Shown one piece after another: positions 1 to 12,538 of a stretch of DNA of 64,000 nucleotides. The first letter of the stretch is position 1. Every line of letters starts with the position of its first letter. The notes below the pieces were generated by a model. The model saw only the letters and a program-made list of their open reading frames with translations, was not told the DNA's origin and made no database searches. The position numbers were made by a program, and so were the translations under genes. The stretch comes from Wurfbainia villosa (lineage: Eukaryota; Streptophyta; Magnoliopsida; Zingiberales; Zingiberaceae): positions 412,001-476,000 of the forward strand of contig JAKLTH010000223.1 of assembly GCA_025175895.1 (NCBI GenBank). The letters are read 5' to 3'.

Positions 1-1184
1 AAGATCCACCACTCAAAAAGGGTAGCGGCAATTGGGCGGATAAGCCCGCGCTGCGCAATTCTGATGTCAGACTTTCAGATGACTTAGTGCAATCGCTCCC
101 GGGAAGAGGGAGAGGCTCACGACTACTTCAAGCAAGTTGGAAAAGGGTTGAGTTGAGTGCTTCGCTTCACAAGTATTATGAGGCCCTGAATAGAAGGAGA
201 CGTCAAGCAAGCTACCCTAATAGGCCGGGGAGAACCATTCATTTGCATGTCCAACTTGCCTCTTAGTCTTCCACATCCGAGTTGCCGGGTTCGCTCATCC
301 CCCACGATTAGCCCATGCTACTTGCCCCATGGCCCTACTCTCCTCTCTAAGCTTTGATAAGTCCTCCAATTCACTGCGTTCCAATTCACTCTCTGCCCAG
401 TGCTTCACTTGCCCCAGCCCATCCTTAGTCCTGTCCTCATGGGCTATATCTGCATTTCATTGCTCCTTGCACTTTCCCGTCCTAAAGGGAGAGGGCTTCT
501 TTGGAGAAGAAGGAAGGGCGAAGACCGAAAGGGAGAGGGGACGAGCGACCCCTTTTTAAGCCCAAGCTTATGAATTTCCATTTCTATCTCTCCTACTGCC
601 TCAGATATCAGAATGAACTCCGATTCCACGCTCCTTGAATCATTCACTCCTCTGAACAATTGAATAGTAGCTCTCTTTACTTTGCTTTGATCATTAACTC
701 AACTCCTGATCTGATCTACCTCTTTGCTCCCCTGAATGCCTCTCTCTCAATCTCCTTCTGAACTTGATCCTTGTGAGACCGCGTCAGTAGCTATTAGATT
801 GAGCCCATGTGGAATACCTCAAGTCAGCCCCAATAATCACTCCAAAACGATCGATTGCAAGTTTGATCCAGAACCCTCCTAAATATAAATAAATAAGTAA
901 ATCCAGATCCAGACATAGAAGACTTCGCTTGCACCTCTCTGGCTTATCGGGCTAACCACTAATCCTATAACCCGGAAAGAGGGAACAGAACCCACTACTG
1001 TATTCCTCAATGCCATCTACCCAGTCCGAATCAAGTGTTGGAAAAGAAGAGGAAAGAAAGAATCCCTAGTCTCGTTGGAAAAGGAAGGGAAGAATACCTC
1101 GTATGGCACACCAGGATACTCAAACTCAGAGTCAGCGGTCTCGAATACAGATAAGAAAGCATCCTCCACCTCTCAAACCTAGGT
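1..1184. other. Intergenic DNA, no gene seen
   Basis: Only short open frames of up to 76 codons occur, on both strands and overlapping one another, with no recognisable protein. No tRNA, rRNA or intron structure was seen. Confidence 0.6.
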
Positions 1185-1641
1185 ACTGTGAGCTTTCTAG
1201 GGACAGTGAGCTTTCTAGGGACAGTGAGCTTTCTCCTTTACATAACTATCATTCGTTCATATATGCTACGTAACTATCATTCGTTCATATATGCTCTATG
1301 CTTACCTGATTCATGCCTATCAGACATCAGTATATCCTATATGCTCTATGCTTACCTGATTCAGGCATCTCAGACATCAGTATATCCTATATGCATGCTT
1401 TCACTTACCGCCTCTCAGACATCAGTAGATAGTCACCAACATTCGTTCCTATATGCTTTCACTTACCGCCTCTCAGACATCAGTAGATAGTCACCAAACC
1501 AGGAATGAATGCCATAGTTCACAGACCTGGAATGCCATCATATACAACCAAAGCAACCATAGATCACACATGGATAACTCCCGTCAAGCAACCATAGATA
1601 ACTCCCGTCAAGCAACCATAGATCACACATGGATAACTCTC
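1185..1641. repeat. Nested cluster of tandem duplications
   Basis: Successive direct duplications sit end to end: an 18-bp unit (agtgagctttctagggac) nearly three times at 1185-1234; a 28-bp-spaced unit containing actatcattcgttcatat twice at 1243-1296; a unit of about 50 bp containing gcttacctgattca twice at 1294-1393; a unit of about 57 bp containing cacttaccgcctctcagac twice at 1395-1497; and alternating agcaaccatagat / ggataactcccgtca blocks at 1552-1641. The motif cagacatcagta recurs in several units, so later duplications copied earlier ones. The short ORFs here are products of the repeat. Slipped-strand replication or microhomology repair is the likely cause (inference). Confidence 0.9.
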
Positions 1642-1897
1642 CACTGATGGATGCCCTTGATAACATAATTCATCCCTTGAAGTCAGGTCTTAGCATATCC
1701 GTCTGATTACCTCTGATTCGACTTCACATATGCCATTCCTACTTAGCCAGGAGCCAATTCCACCAACCAGACGAGCGGAAGAAAGGAGTGCTCTCATTCC
1801 CGTACGAAGGAAAGGGAAGAGAGATTAGACGACATAGCCGAGTCCAGACCTACTAATGACTAGGCTAGACCGGACCACCCACCTGCTGCCAATGATG

Positions 1898-1954
1898 GAT
1901 ACCTATATGCTACCTGAACTAGGGCAGAGATACCTATATGCTACCTGAACTAGG
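1898..1954. repeat. Two-copy tandem duplication, 31-bp period
   Basis: The block gatacctatatgctacctg plus aactagg occurs at 1898 and again at 1929, separated by gcaga. Confidence 0.9.
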
Positions 1955-2804
1955 ACGGATAAGGAATAGTTGCATTCCTGTCTTCTCTGCCTCAGGCCCA
2001 CTTCACTTCGTTTCTCGCTCGACTCTTCTTCCTCACTACGGGTCAAACTAACAGGACGGGTCAGTCCTCCTTAAACGCATGATTCACTCATTAGTCATAG
2101 TTGCCATTCATAACTGCACAATTATGATCCGGAATGAAATAACATTAGTCACTGAGCGGAACAGTACTATTCTGAACCGGAAGAGTAGTCTACCTTACCC
2201 GTTCTCCACTGTACACTTATGTTCCACACCAAGTAGCTTTTAATGGAATGTTGCTGGACGTATGAGAGTCTCTACTTGATCAATGAGCTTTCTTAGCCTC
2301 TTATCTTAACGTCTTGACTTTCAGTCTTGCTTCATTCTTTCCTTCACGTCGTTGCACTCGTCCCGTGGTCTAAATTCCTCATTTCACTTTCCCTTCCTTC
2401 ATACTTGACCATCTTCCGTTAGCTCCTCCACACTTCTGCCAACCGGAGATCTCTCACTTCGACCGGGTTAGGCTTCACTCTGCTTAAGGGGTCCGGTGCC
2501 ATGCTCGCTCCAAAGCATCCTTCATTGGATCCGTGCTTCCTTGCCTTGCCTCCTTGGCTCAATCCGACGAATCATACGATCACTATATTGCTCCTGGAAA
2601 GACACTCTCCGTCGTATCCGACTGCTGGATTGAACGAGGAGCGGTCTCTATAGCTTCTTATCACTGCGCTCTTGTTCGCTCCAACACTGAACTACCATAC
2701 CATCTTTCTAAAATAATCAAAGTCAAGTCAAGATGGGTCCCCGCTCTCCGATCGTACCAGGGAACTGTCACCCCATTAGTATTGTACTGATAGGACAGGG
2801 AAGT

Positions 2805-2871
2805 CCTCCAACCAGACAACTTAGATTGGATATTGGATTGGATCCCTCCAACCAGACAACTTAGATTGGAT
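2805..2871. repeat. Two-copy tandem duplication, 40-bp period
   Basis: A 26-bp block beginning cctccaaccagacaactt is repeated exactly at 2805 and 2845, with a short attggatt-type stutter between the copies. Confidence 0.9.
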
Positions 2872-5800
2872 GAAGGTTTCCCTCTACTCGCCAGCATTGA
2901 GACGGACTCTATTCTACTATTGCCACTTTCCACCAGCACATGACGACGAAGCAAGCACTGAATCCAAGTCTACTAACCGCACACAGAAAGAAGCCCACAA
3001 TAGAGAATGAAAGAACCCCTAACTAATACCTGTAATCCATAAAAGCTCCCTAATAGCAAGGAACTACCGCACCTCCGCCTTCCCCGATTCACAGCACTCC
3101 TTCTTTACGGGTCTGAATTGAATTGATTATATGGTTCCAGATCAGCACTTAGAAATGGAACTGAACAACCCCTTGCTCCACTCTCCACTATGTCCCGAAA
3201 TAGGCATGGAATTGTAGGCATTCATACCGAAGCACGTACGCCACCATTTCACGTACCCAAGTCGACATTGAATCATTCCCGTCACCCTTATTTATGGACT
3301 TCCCCATCCTTACTCTTCAGAAAGAGCCATTGAATTGAATCCATGACTAGCGCTTTGATCCCTACTAATCCTTATTGTCTGTGACTGACCACTAGATCGC
3401 CGAGCAGGCCCATAGCTAACGAATCAATTCCTTACTTACCAGATCATATCTTGAATTGATTAATCCACACCAAGTCAACCACTCCCGTTGAATCGAGAAC
3501 ACCACACCACCACTAATCAAAGTCAGGTCTTATCCTCCCCGGATACCCGTTTACTACGTCGCTACTCTCCCTCTTATTCCACTCAACCTGGCAACGTCTA
3601 AGAACTGCTTCGCACCTCACTTTGGACAGAAAGAAAGTCATACTTGGAGTGAAGAAAGGAAAAACCCAGCTGCCCACTTAAATGGCAAAGCTTTATCCAT
3701 ACGGAAAGAACTAATGGCTATACAAAGCACAGAACCCATAGAAGATCAGATACAATCCTCGAAGTCCATTCCTCTGACCTTCCCCACCCTCTGCCCTCCT
3801 GGACTTGGCTTAAATCAAAATAAAGTGATTCCTCCTACTGGTCGTGTCTTCCCTGGAGCGAGGTTATACCCTACAATAACTTTCTGTGCCACTCTGCTTC
3901 AGCCGGGACGGGGACTTGAGGCTCATAATCAGTCTCTAATCAAGTTTGGCTCCATTCACTGCCAAGTCCAACTCGCTACTTCATTAAAATGGAAACCCGA
4001 TTCACTTCGCTCCAAAGCCTGTGAATGAATCGCTGGCTCCTTTCACGGAGTTGAACTCGCGGGTCCAAAAGAGAGCGCAGCACTATATTATATATTCCCA
4101 CGGAAAAGTCCGCTTCTTGATAGGCGATCAGGAGTGCTATGGAAGTTCTGTGAAGTGAAGCTATAAATGAGGGGATGGTTCGCCGATCCGGAAATGAAGA
4201 TAGTGGATAGCCGAAGTGCGAACGATTGTCACTATGAGAAGTGATGAACGAGCTCCACGATGTACCCCACACCCCGTGTCGCACAGATAAGACTCTGTAG
4301 TTCTCTCCTGAGGTGGCACCTTTCCTTGGTTAGCTTTAGCTAGGATAATCCCGCCGGTTGTCCCCTTTCTATTCCCTTACCCCAGATCTTTATTAAGCCC
4401 CGCAAGGAAGCGAAGCAACGAATTATTGAGCTAGCTTGAGACTGAATGGAGAGATTAGCTTGAAAGCTAGGCTTTCTCATTCCTTTCTTACCAATCCAAT
4501 TGCAGCGGTCAGAGACTGAAGTGAGATAGAAGAAGAGCCGGATCCTCTCAACAGAGCTAGCTCCTAAGCCTGCCTCACTCACTCTCCTTGAATCGGTGGA
4601 AAAGAGAAAAGATTAGTTCAATGAAATGAGAATACCGAAGAAAACAAAAAATATTATGTCACGCGCTAACGATCTATATTATATATAAGAAGGATCTATA
4701 AGCTAAGTGAAGGACGTCCCAGTCATGGAAGTAAGGACTGTTGTGCAGTAGGGGCGAGGGGAAGGTCTCAAGTAGCAGTAGGGGTTTTTTGGGGGGTGAG
4801 CTAGCTCGGTGCTTTCGACAGGAATGGTGAGGAGCGTTGGGAATCGTACAAGTCGTTTTTGAGACTTGAGCCTATTCGGAATCGTGTACAAGGGAAGGGA
4901 TAAGGTTCTTGATGCAGGTACTTAGCGGTCCTGTCTAGGAAGTGTAGTAATGGGATGTAAGCGGAAGAGAGTTTGGGTACTGGAGGAAAGTTTAGGCAGT
5001 AAGGAGGGAGCCGTACGATCAATGCAGTTCTGATAGCCTATACTATCTTGAGTAGCTGATACATCTTGAGTAGTCAGAAGTGAGAAGGGAGACCTTCTTC
5101 CTATAAGAGAGTCAGGATCCAATGCTGTTGAGATGGCCTGCCCGTAGAAATGCAGTTCCACGTCACGGGTTTAAATTCAGTTCCCATACCTACGATTGTA
5201 TTAATAAAGCATAATGAAGATAAGATTGCGTACCCGAACTGAGTGAGCGACTCCACTTCAAGGCCTAGAGGAAAGGCAGACGTACCGAATCAAACTCAAG
5301 GGTTCAAGTCTACGTTTAGGTGCGAAGGAGCCAAGGAAGATCTTATCAAAGGGAAAGGAACTTCTCTCGCTGTGAAGTAATCTATAGCTGTGGGTTCAAG
5401 ATAAGTCTGCCTTTGAGTCTGGTATTCGCCTGGGAAAGCTGGCATGGCATGCGCATCACAACTAATGGAGGCGACGGGCTTCCTATTATGTGTGAGACGG
5501 AACCCATCTAGCGTAGGGCGAGGACTTTCGTGCGCTTCTTTATGCTACTACTTTTATGGAGTGTAGGAGGGTTCTAGTTGTGGAGGTGCAGTTCATTTCT
5601 AGGAAGGAGAGTCTATAGCGTATCGATTTCGATCTCTAAGAAGGGAAAGGATGCGAAGCTGCGATCCACTACTTCTGAGTGCTGCTACTCTTTTTTATAA
5701 GTTCTCCCGGGTAGGAATTCTTATTAGATTAGAGGTCGGAAGGCTAGGTAGGACTTCGGGACAGAGGTTGGAGAGGGCCAGGAGAGTTCCTATCAGTAGT

Positions 5801-8800
5801 AGTATAGTAATTGGGCATGAGGAGTGCTTTTATTTGAAGCTGGGGGGGTAGCGGGGTAGGGATCTCAAGGTCAATCCTGCCCTCTAGCTCTAAGCCAAGC
5901 ACTATGAATCTGGCAAGTATAGCTGAAATGAACTGAACGAATGCAACAGAGATCTAGCTAATATTATGGGACGAGAAATGTTGGTGGGGTGGGGGAAGGC
6001 ATTCTCTACCTCTACAGGACATGTCTGGCAGACGTAGGTCGAGAGTGACGCGGGCTAGGATCAATAAGTGGGCATTGGGCCCCATTGTGCTTAAAGCTAA
6101 ATGTGCTGGCTTGTAGCTTGATGATTCCCTATGCTCTGTGCACTCTTATCCGTAACTCTTTCCCGATCCAGGGCGTCGACCTATTATTGCTTGCTGGGTG
6201 ATGACCTTTCATTCCTTGCATGGCTCGAAAGTGGCCCCCTCTTTCTTTAAAAGAGTGGCTAAGCCCTATCTTTCCTTTTTTTCTGGTTTACTTGACGTAG
6301 AGCTTGAGAACCACCTGGAGGCTCTTTTTTATAGCGATTCGGCGAGCAGTCTCTCTCACCTGCCTGATCTTACAGGAATGAAAGGCGGAGACCACGAGTT
6401 CATGTCATCTTCATGCCTTCTTTTTGAGATCAGGAGTGGGGGAAAGTCTCCAAGGGGAATCAGAATAGGTGTCTAAAGGCTAGAGGTCCTATGGGTCACA
6501 TTTTCTTTCGTTTGAATGGGGATCGGTGGGCACCTGGACTAACTAACTGCTCGGCTGGGACTGGACCTAATCTCTCTCATGTGTATCTCTAAGCCCGATA
6601 GCTCGCTTATCAGTGGGATATTTGATATGCCATGACCAGCCTTTTCTCCTTTGTCCCTGATAGGAGCCAAGCTAGACTTAGTGTTCTTCACAGCCCTGGG
6701 CAGTCTGGATCTGACCTGTCTTGAGGAAGGATAAGAGGGGGAGTCTTTGCTACGGAGGCGAATTCCGGTCTCTGGCTCGGGGTTCAGTCTTTAAAGCCTT
6801 TATGCATGCATGCCCCATATTTGCATCTTGAATTTCGCCTAGCGCCAATGTGTTCGGCTGCGGGCGGGCTCGGCCTCTTGATGACGATCCTGTACCATAC
6901 CTTGATGCATTTGGTGCTACATCCAGTGCCATTGAATTGAATCTCACCTATGCTTTTCCTGTCATCTATACACTTGAATGGAGGGTCCGTCCCTATCTTT
7001 CTCTATCGCCTCGGATTTGAGTAGTCAGCTCATTTCTCGCCAAGTAGGTTCGAAGCTAAGTAGTTCTAGCGTATCTGCTATGCTAGGTAGGAGATGTTGG
7101 TGCCGTCGAGTTAAACCCTGGGGCTCTTGCTTAGAAGACCACTGGAATTCAGATATGGCTTCTACTCTTTTGCCCTTTCTTTGCATTCCTTCCTATTGAC
7201 CGGCTAGCCCATCATGCAATTCGTCACTATTCAATTCAACGGGGCACAGGCATTTGCTCTAGCCTACATTCCCTTGTGATCGCTAACTAACGGGAAAGCT
7301 GTCTGTCTCATGCCGGACAGTCAGGGCATAGGACATGGGACATGGGGCATGGCACGGATCTGTGCCCGACCGAACGAGAAGAAGATATGTGTAGGAGATA
7401 TTGTAGGAGATGAGATGAGATAGAGACTTGGGAGAACCGGAAGGGAAGGAGCGAGATCATCCGAGAGTGCATAAGATCTGTCTAATATATAATATAATTG
7501 TGTGCAATCCCCATTATGGGCTTTATCCGGCTATCTCAATCCGCGCAGTTCATGTCGAAGAAGTGAATGTCAGTCAAGTGGTCAACACAACACCCTGATA
7601 AAGAAGAGCTCTCGCAGCCGGGAAGGGCTCTTAAGCATAAGCTGCGAAGGAACTAGATGAGGATGAAACGGGAAGTAGTAGCAGACTCAGTTGAGAAGTG
7701 AGCCTATCAGCGTAGATGCCAGCTTTGCTGGCCTTGAGTTCTCTCTCTCTCTTTAATCTAAGAAAGTCTCTGGGCCCGTCTAGCCAGTTATAGCAGTTGG
7801 ATTAGAGCTAAGGAGACAAGGAGTTCATGGCATAGGTCTTATTAATGTATCCCGAAGACCGCTCCTGCCATTGGGTAGAAGACGAATGGGAATGGTTCAG
7901 TTCACTAAGTATGGGCAGACTGAAAGTGCTTCCTTAAGCGGACGGTGTAGTGTACGAGTCCTTTCTTATATATGAGCCTCTCCCTCTAAGAGCGACGTCC
8001 AATAGATCTGGTTGGGTCGACCCTCGCAGCTGGGGTAGATCTGTCGTAGTTTTGAATAGTGAGTGGGATCCACCTTCTGTCTTTCAATTCAATTCATATA
8101 TCAGATATTCGACAGCTACTACAGAAAGGCAGGGGACCCTGCCGAGGCCTTTGCTCTAGCTAGGTCTTCCAGTTCTGATTGGTCTTACCTCATTGACTTC
8201 TCCATAGATAGAGAGATTCCATGAACTGGTATAGTGAGGAATGATGTGAAATGAGACTCCACTCCTCCCCTTCCTTTCCGTCAGCTTTCCTCCCCTTATG
8301 TCGAAGAAATGAGTGGCCCAAGTGAATGCGATAGGTAGGATGACTCCAAGGGCTCTGTCATGGTGACTCTCTATGTCACATATCTAGGCAAGTGTCGATC
8401 GAGCAGCCTCCAAGATGCCAAGCCAAGAGTGAATAGAGAGAGGGAAGAATCAAAGTAAAGTCAGTTCATGGAGAGGGAGGAATTAGCTATACCAACTTCG
8501 GGTGCTGGGTCCTTATACCTTGAATGAGCCCTGAGGAGTAGAGTTGAAGCCATTTCTCACACATATCAATTATCACGAGCTCGGAATCCACCAGGGCATG
8601 GGCGAGACCTTATATCAATATATGAGAAAGCAGCTCACGGTTTGACTACCTTGAAGGAACTCAGCCGAACCGGAATCTGAGCTATGAGGGGAAGAAAGGA
8701 AACTTCTCATGGAAGTCACAAGCACACGTCCCCACTTCCAGCCCGGCCTGCACTAACTAGGCTTTGATGCCATGGGTCGGCTCTTTCTTGTTCAACTGGT

Positions 8801-9202
8801 TCATATGAGAGTTCCGGTTCAGATTCATTCATATAAAGCAGCTGGGTCGTCAACCGGCTAACTCGGAAGAACCCTCCCCTCTCTGAATTATTCATATGAT
8901 GGTGAGGAAGAGAGGCCCTCTTGGAAGAAGCGTGAAGTTCTTGATTCACTACCTGTCCTGGGGAACCGAGAAAGATCAAGTTAGGAAATCCCACTCGGTT
9001 AAGGGAAGGAAGAGGAAGGATCGGTTCGAGGATCAGAGGTCAGCTAGCTCTTATGCGGGAGTAAGATACCTAGTGAAAGGTGCCTCTCATAGGCTTTCTT
9101 TCTCTCTTTATGCCTTAGATTGGTGCTCCCTTGGGATGAGGCGGGGAAGAACTCTCTTTTCTTTGTGCCGTCCTCTTTCTCTTCCTACTACTCGCAAATT
9201 CA

Positions 9203-9619
9203 GTGTTTTTGAAGTGTCTTTCGCACACTCTACCATTTGATCTTTATGATGTCTTCTTTATAGTGATAAAGGGGAAGCACAACATTTACCCCGCCGCTCC
9301 AGTACCCCAAGGAGACCCATTACACTTTTTAGTGTTTTTCGCCGGTGCATTCGCTTTTGAGATCCGACAAATTAACCAACGGTCCAGATCTAATGAGCGG
9401 AGGGCAAGGAATGTGCGATCACCCACGCCAGAACTTATGAAGAAAGGGAAGCGGTTGATGAATGTTTCACACATAGCTTTCGCATCCTTATCCTCTCTCT
9501 TTAAGCAGATGATGCATGCTCTTGTGATCCAAATTTGGCGGAAGGTACGAGCGACAGCGACGTTGAAGCTCTTTATTCTTAAGCTCAATTATAGTCTTTC
9601 GACAAGAATCCAAGTCTAA
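9203..9619 (+). CDS. Unassigned ORF, 138 codons
   Basis: I do not recognise this protein. The start shown (9203) overlaps the end of another open frame and is probably not used. The middle (about residues 15-110) has mixed, protein-like composition: a hydrophobic stretch near residues 40-55 (PLHFLVFFAGAFAF), then a basic segment and an amphipathic stretch (SHIAFASLSSLFKQMMHAL). A copy of the dispersed repeat lies inside at 9547-9563 and contributes residues near ATAT. An equally open frame runs on the opposite strand at 9286-9588, so chance is a real possibility. It is not any standard plant mitochondrial protein that I can recall. It may be a captured fragment of unknown origin. Confidence 0.2.
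   Translation: MFLKCLSHTLPFDLYDVFFIVIKGKHNIYPAAPVPQGDPLHFLVFFAGAFAFEIRQINQRSRSNERRARNVRSPTPELMKKGKRLMNVSHIAFASLSSLFKQMMHALVIQIWRKVRATATLKLFILKLNYSLSTRIQV
9547..9563 (-). repeat. Dispersed short repeat (CGTCGCTGTCGCTCG family)
   Basis: Reads acgagcgacagcgacgt on the + strand, an exact core match to copies at 12161, 17456, 20113 and 33913. It lies inside the unassigned ORF at 9203-9619. Confidence 0.8.
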
Positions 9620-9634
9620 GTTTGAGTCGGTAGT

Positions 9635-9681
9635 CACGTCGCTGTCGGATTGAAGTTTATCCTTTCCGAACTCCCGAATAG
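9635..9681 (+). repeat. Imperfect repeat of 42-47 bp, copy 1
   Basis: Begins cacgtcgctgtcgg, continues ttgaagtttatcctttcc and ends cccgaatag. A related copy is at 10618-10659. It begins with the dispersed-repeat core, showing that at least these two copies share flanking sequence. Confidence 0.7.
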
Positions 9682-10617
9682 GGCGTCATTATCATTCGCT
9701 CCTGCACCTATCACTCCAATAGTCTAATATGGAAAGAAGACAAGAGCTCGAGCGACATAGAGAGATTCAAGTGATTCATTTATTTGAGCATTAGAAGCAT
9801 TTCATTAACAGAGTGAGTTGGAAGAGGTTAGGGGCAACTATCTATCATAAGCTTTTCCCCGGCAACTGTGGTTCAGGAAGGGCTCCGCACAATATCCTTA
9901 ATTGATAGGCTGTTCGGTTTGGCTGCTCAGTCTCGTACGCTTTCCTTTGTTAGCTGTCCTGGCATCGGGTTTCATCTTGAAAGAATGGGTAGTAGGCGTA
10001 GGCGGACCAGGAAGGGATAGGGAATCTGGCTCAGTTGCGGGAAGAGGGACGAAAGCGGGACGCCCATGCCAATATTCACTCACGTCGCTGAATGATGAAT
10101 CCTCTATCCTCTCCCGCTCCGTGGGGGTCGAGTAGGAGTTCTTTATCAACGGAAAAAAACCAGCTTCTTCGGAAGGTAAGACCGAACTCATGGAACCGCA
10201 TCCAGACAACGACCTCGCCATGCTGTCAAATGGGATAGCACCAGCAATAGGAGCATAATGATATTCCCACACTCTGAACAATATCATCCGTGGGGAGATA
10301 GCCAATCGCCATAAGAAGAAAGAAGCACTTTCGGATCCGCCTCCCCGTCTTTCAATCTCCCCAGACTCGACTCGATTAAGTAAGCTCAATTATCATTATC
10401 ATATGACCTTACTATTGGATTGATTCTAACAGCAACAATATTCAATATAAAGAAAAAAGAGGAGCCCAGCACCAGTCGTTCATTCAGGAGTGTACGTTCC
10501 TTTGGGGCCATTTACGACTATCCTACGAAACTACGAAAGATCTACCCCTGACGGTCGATCCCTCAACTACTCTTATAGTCGGCCCTCTCCCACTTTACTT
10601 TAGATTTAGAGCGAGCC

Positions 10618-10659
10618 CACGTCGCTGCGGATTTCAGTTTATCCTTTCTTTCCGAATAG
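10618..10659 (+). repeat. Imperfect repeat of 42-47 bp, copy 2
   Basis: Begins cacgtcgctgcgg, continues atttcagtttatcctttc and ends tccgaatag. It is related to 9635-9681 by small indels and substitutions. Confidence 0.7.
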
Positions 10660-10900
10660 ATTCTTGCCAACACCAAGGGGAGAGCGACAGCTAAGTGGAG
10701 AGTGATTAGCAATTGGCACTGCAACTGGAGGGGGCGAGGAAGGAGTGACAACGACGTCACTGGCTCGAAAGCAGAAAGACTGCAAATAGGATATGCGGAA
10801 ATGCTTGGAGGGGAATTGGACGTTCACTCGCGGGCCCTGACCGATCTAGATTACCCGTAGCTGAAATGGGATCGCAAGCAGATAAAATGAGATTAGCACG

Positions 10901-10924
10901 GGCCCCGTCGTTATCACTCGGACC
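10901..10924 (+). repeat. Dispersed repeat, GTTATCACTCG variant
   Basis: Core cgtcgttatcactcg. The full 24-nt block (ggcccc + core + gacc) is identical to 15919-15942. It differs from the CGTCGCTGTCGCTCG form only at positions where C/T or G/A alternate. Confidence 0.8.
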
Positions 10925-12160
10925 TTCTTTTCATTTTCAACCTTTAGCCTCGGTATTGATGTAAAGGGATTATAAAGACTAGTCCATAGTCCGATCTAGT
11001 GCCGTTAGCCTTTACGCTCGCGATTAATAGGATTCCTCTTATAGAGTAGGCTTTTCTTACAAGTAGTCCCCAGTGTGCGCTAAAGTCATTCCCTAGTTTC
11101 TAAGTATGAACTGTAAAGAACGTCACCAACATATCTTGATATTAGGTCTCGGGGAAGAGGAAAGAGAGAGGCTAGACTTTATTTGCGGAAGGTCAGGCTC
11201 ACGGATTGTTATTTCGATAACTGGTATGGAGAAGATTGAAAACAAGTCTAGCCCCTCATAGGGCACTTTCAGTAACTTGATGGAACATCCATCAGTCTCG
11301 CTTCCTTCTTCAAACTCACCTTCCTTGCCTGATTCATTTACCGAGGCGGGTTTACGATCTTGACCAGAAAGTGATTATCAGACCATAGCATGAATGAATG
11401 CCTTACACATGCGATAAGGCTTAGAGGAAGAAGGACTCAGCCTTGCCTGGATGACATACGGAATCCCACAACTAAGGAAAAAGTCTATCTCAGTATCTAA
11501 TGAAGCGAACGGCCCTGTCGTGGGCGCTGGACCAATGCGTTTAGGTGCCGTCTAAGTAGCAGATGAAGGAGAAAGAACACGAAATTGTAAGATGAGAGTT
11601 CCGTATTTCAGCTGCATTTAGCTGCAAAATAGTGAATGAACATGTTGAATTTGAAAGTGACTCATAAATGATGATCTTGGTTAGAAAGAGGGCGAAAGCA
11701 CTCGACCGGAACCTCTCTCGCACTAAGAGGAAGAGCGTCCCCATCTCGCCCTTGAGTGCTCAAATAGATGCACTGAAAAAGAAGACAAAAGAGCACGAAA
11801 GAAGACCCACGTCGCTATCGCTCTACTTAAATATCAAAGTTGAGTTCGTTCTCACTCGCCCCTAACAACAATTGAATGATTAGAAAAGTCGAGTCAAAAA
11901 AACGAGCTCATCAACTTCAAATTACGCCCCTTCGGTCGTCCCTCCCTTTTCTCTTCACTTACCATTTGCAGTAGAGCTACTTGGTACTCAAGTCAGGAAA
12001 AGAATTAACTCAACACGCGAACACTCAGCCAAAGAAGAGCATCGCGACGTGCGACGGGCTCCCCCTGCAGCTGAGCTAACTATAGCTTTCCGTACTCACT
12101 CTCTCGGTTATGAGCCAAATAGGGAAAGGAAGAGGGACGAGCGCACTTAATATTTGTCTC

Positions 12161-12180
12161 GTACGAGCGACAGCGACGTG
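12161..12180 (-). repeat. Dispersed short repeat
   Basis: Reads gtacgagcgacagcgacgtg on the + strand, identical over the core to 9547 and 20113, and to the inverted copies at 17456 and 33913. Confidence 0.8.
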
Positions 12181-12519
12181 GTTTACTGAGAGCTCTCTCG
12201 TACGGGAAAAGACACTTCTATAACACCTGGTGCCCCAAAAGACAGGGACGGAGTGGTCAGGCACATTAATAATGAATACGCGCCTTACGGGGGGAACTCT
12301 TGCTTCGGAGTCACACGTCGTTTCACTCTTCTGTTCGCTGTCCGTACGAGTGCTTTCCAAGAATGACTTATATAAAGAAATTCTATTCACGTTACTACTA
12401 GTAAGAAGAATGCTTGCTTCTTTGGACTCCGGATAAAGAGTCTCCTCCAATCTGGAATGAATGTCTCTTGCTGCTTGAATCAATCAATCAACGGAGGCTG
12501 ACCTGGCACCCCAACGAAA

Positions 12520-12538
12520 GAGGAGCGATAGCGACGTG
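12520..12538 (-). repeat. Dispersed short repeat, one-transition variant
   Basis: Reads gaggagcgatagcgacgtg: the gcgacag form with a single C-to-T change, shared with the copy at 20453. Confidence 0.75.

Larger units (their letters stand above)
1642..9202. other. Intergenic DNA, no gene seen
   Basis: About 7.5 kb with only short overlapping open frames (longest near 104 codons), none recognisable. It holds direct duplications at 1898-1954, 2805-2871 and 5044-5073 (atcttgagtag twice, period 19), a short CT run at 7739-7753, and one copy of the motif AGATCTGTCGTAGTTT at 8037-8052 that returns near 15.07 kb and, inverted, near 28.84 kb. Confidence 0.6.

Noticed and set aside
1185..1641. CRISPR array
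   Set aside because: Units are contiguous tandem duplications of differing length, without regular unique spacers.
5004..5035. Group II intron domain V-like gagccgtacg...agttctg
   Set aside because: The stem does not pair through and no AGC/GTTC geometry typical of domain V is present.
9898..10389. 163-codon open frame on the - strand
   Set aside because: Long for the window but with Ser/Pro/Arg-rich chance-like composition, an overlapping + frame, and no recognisable motif.
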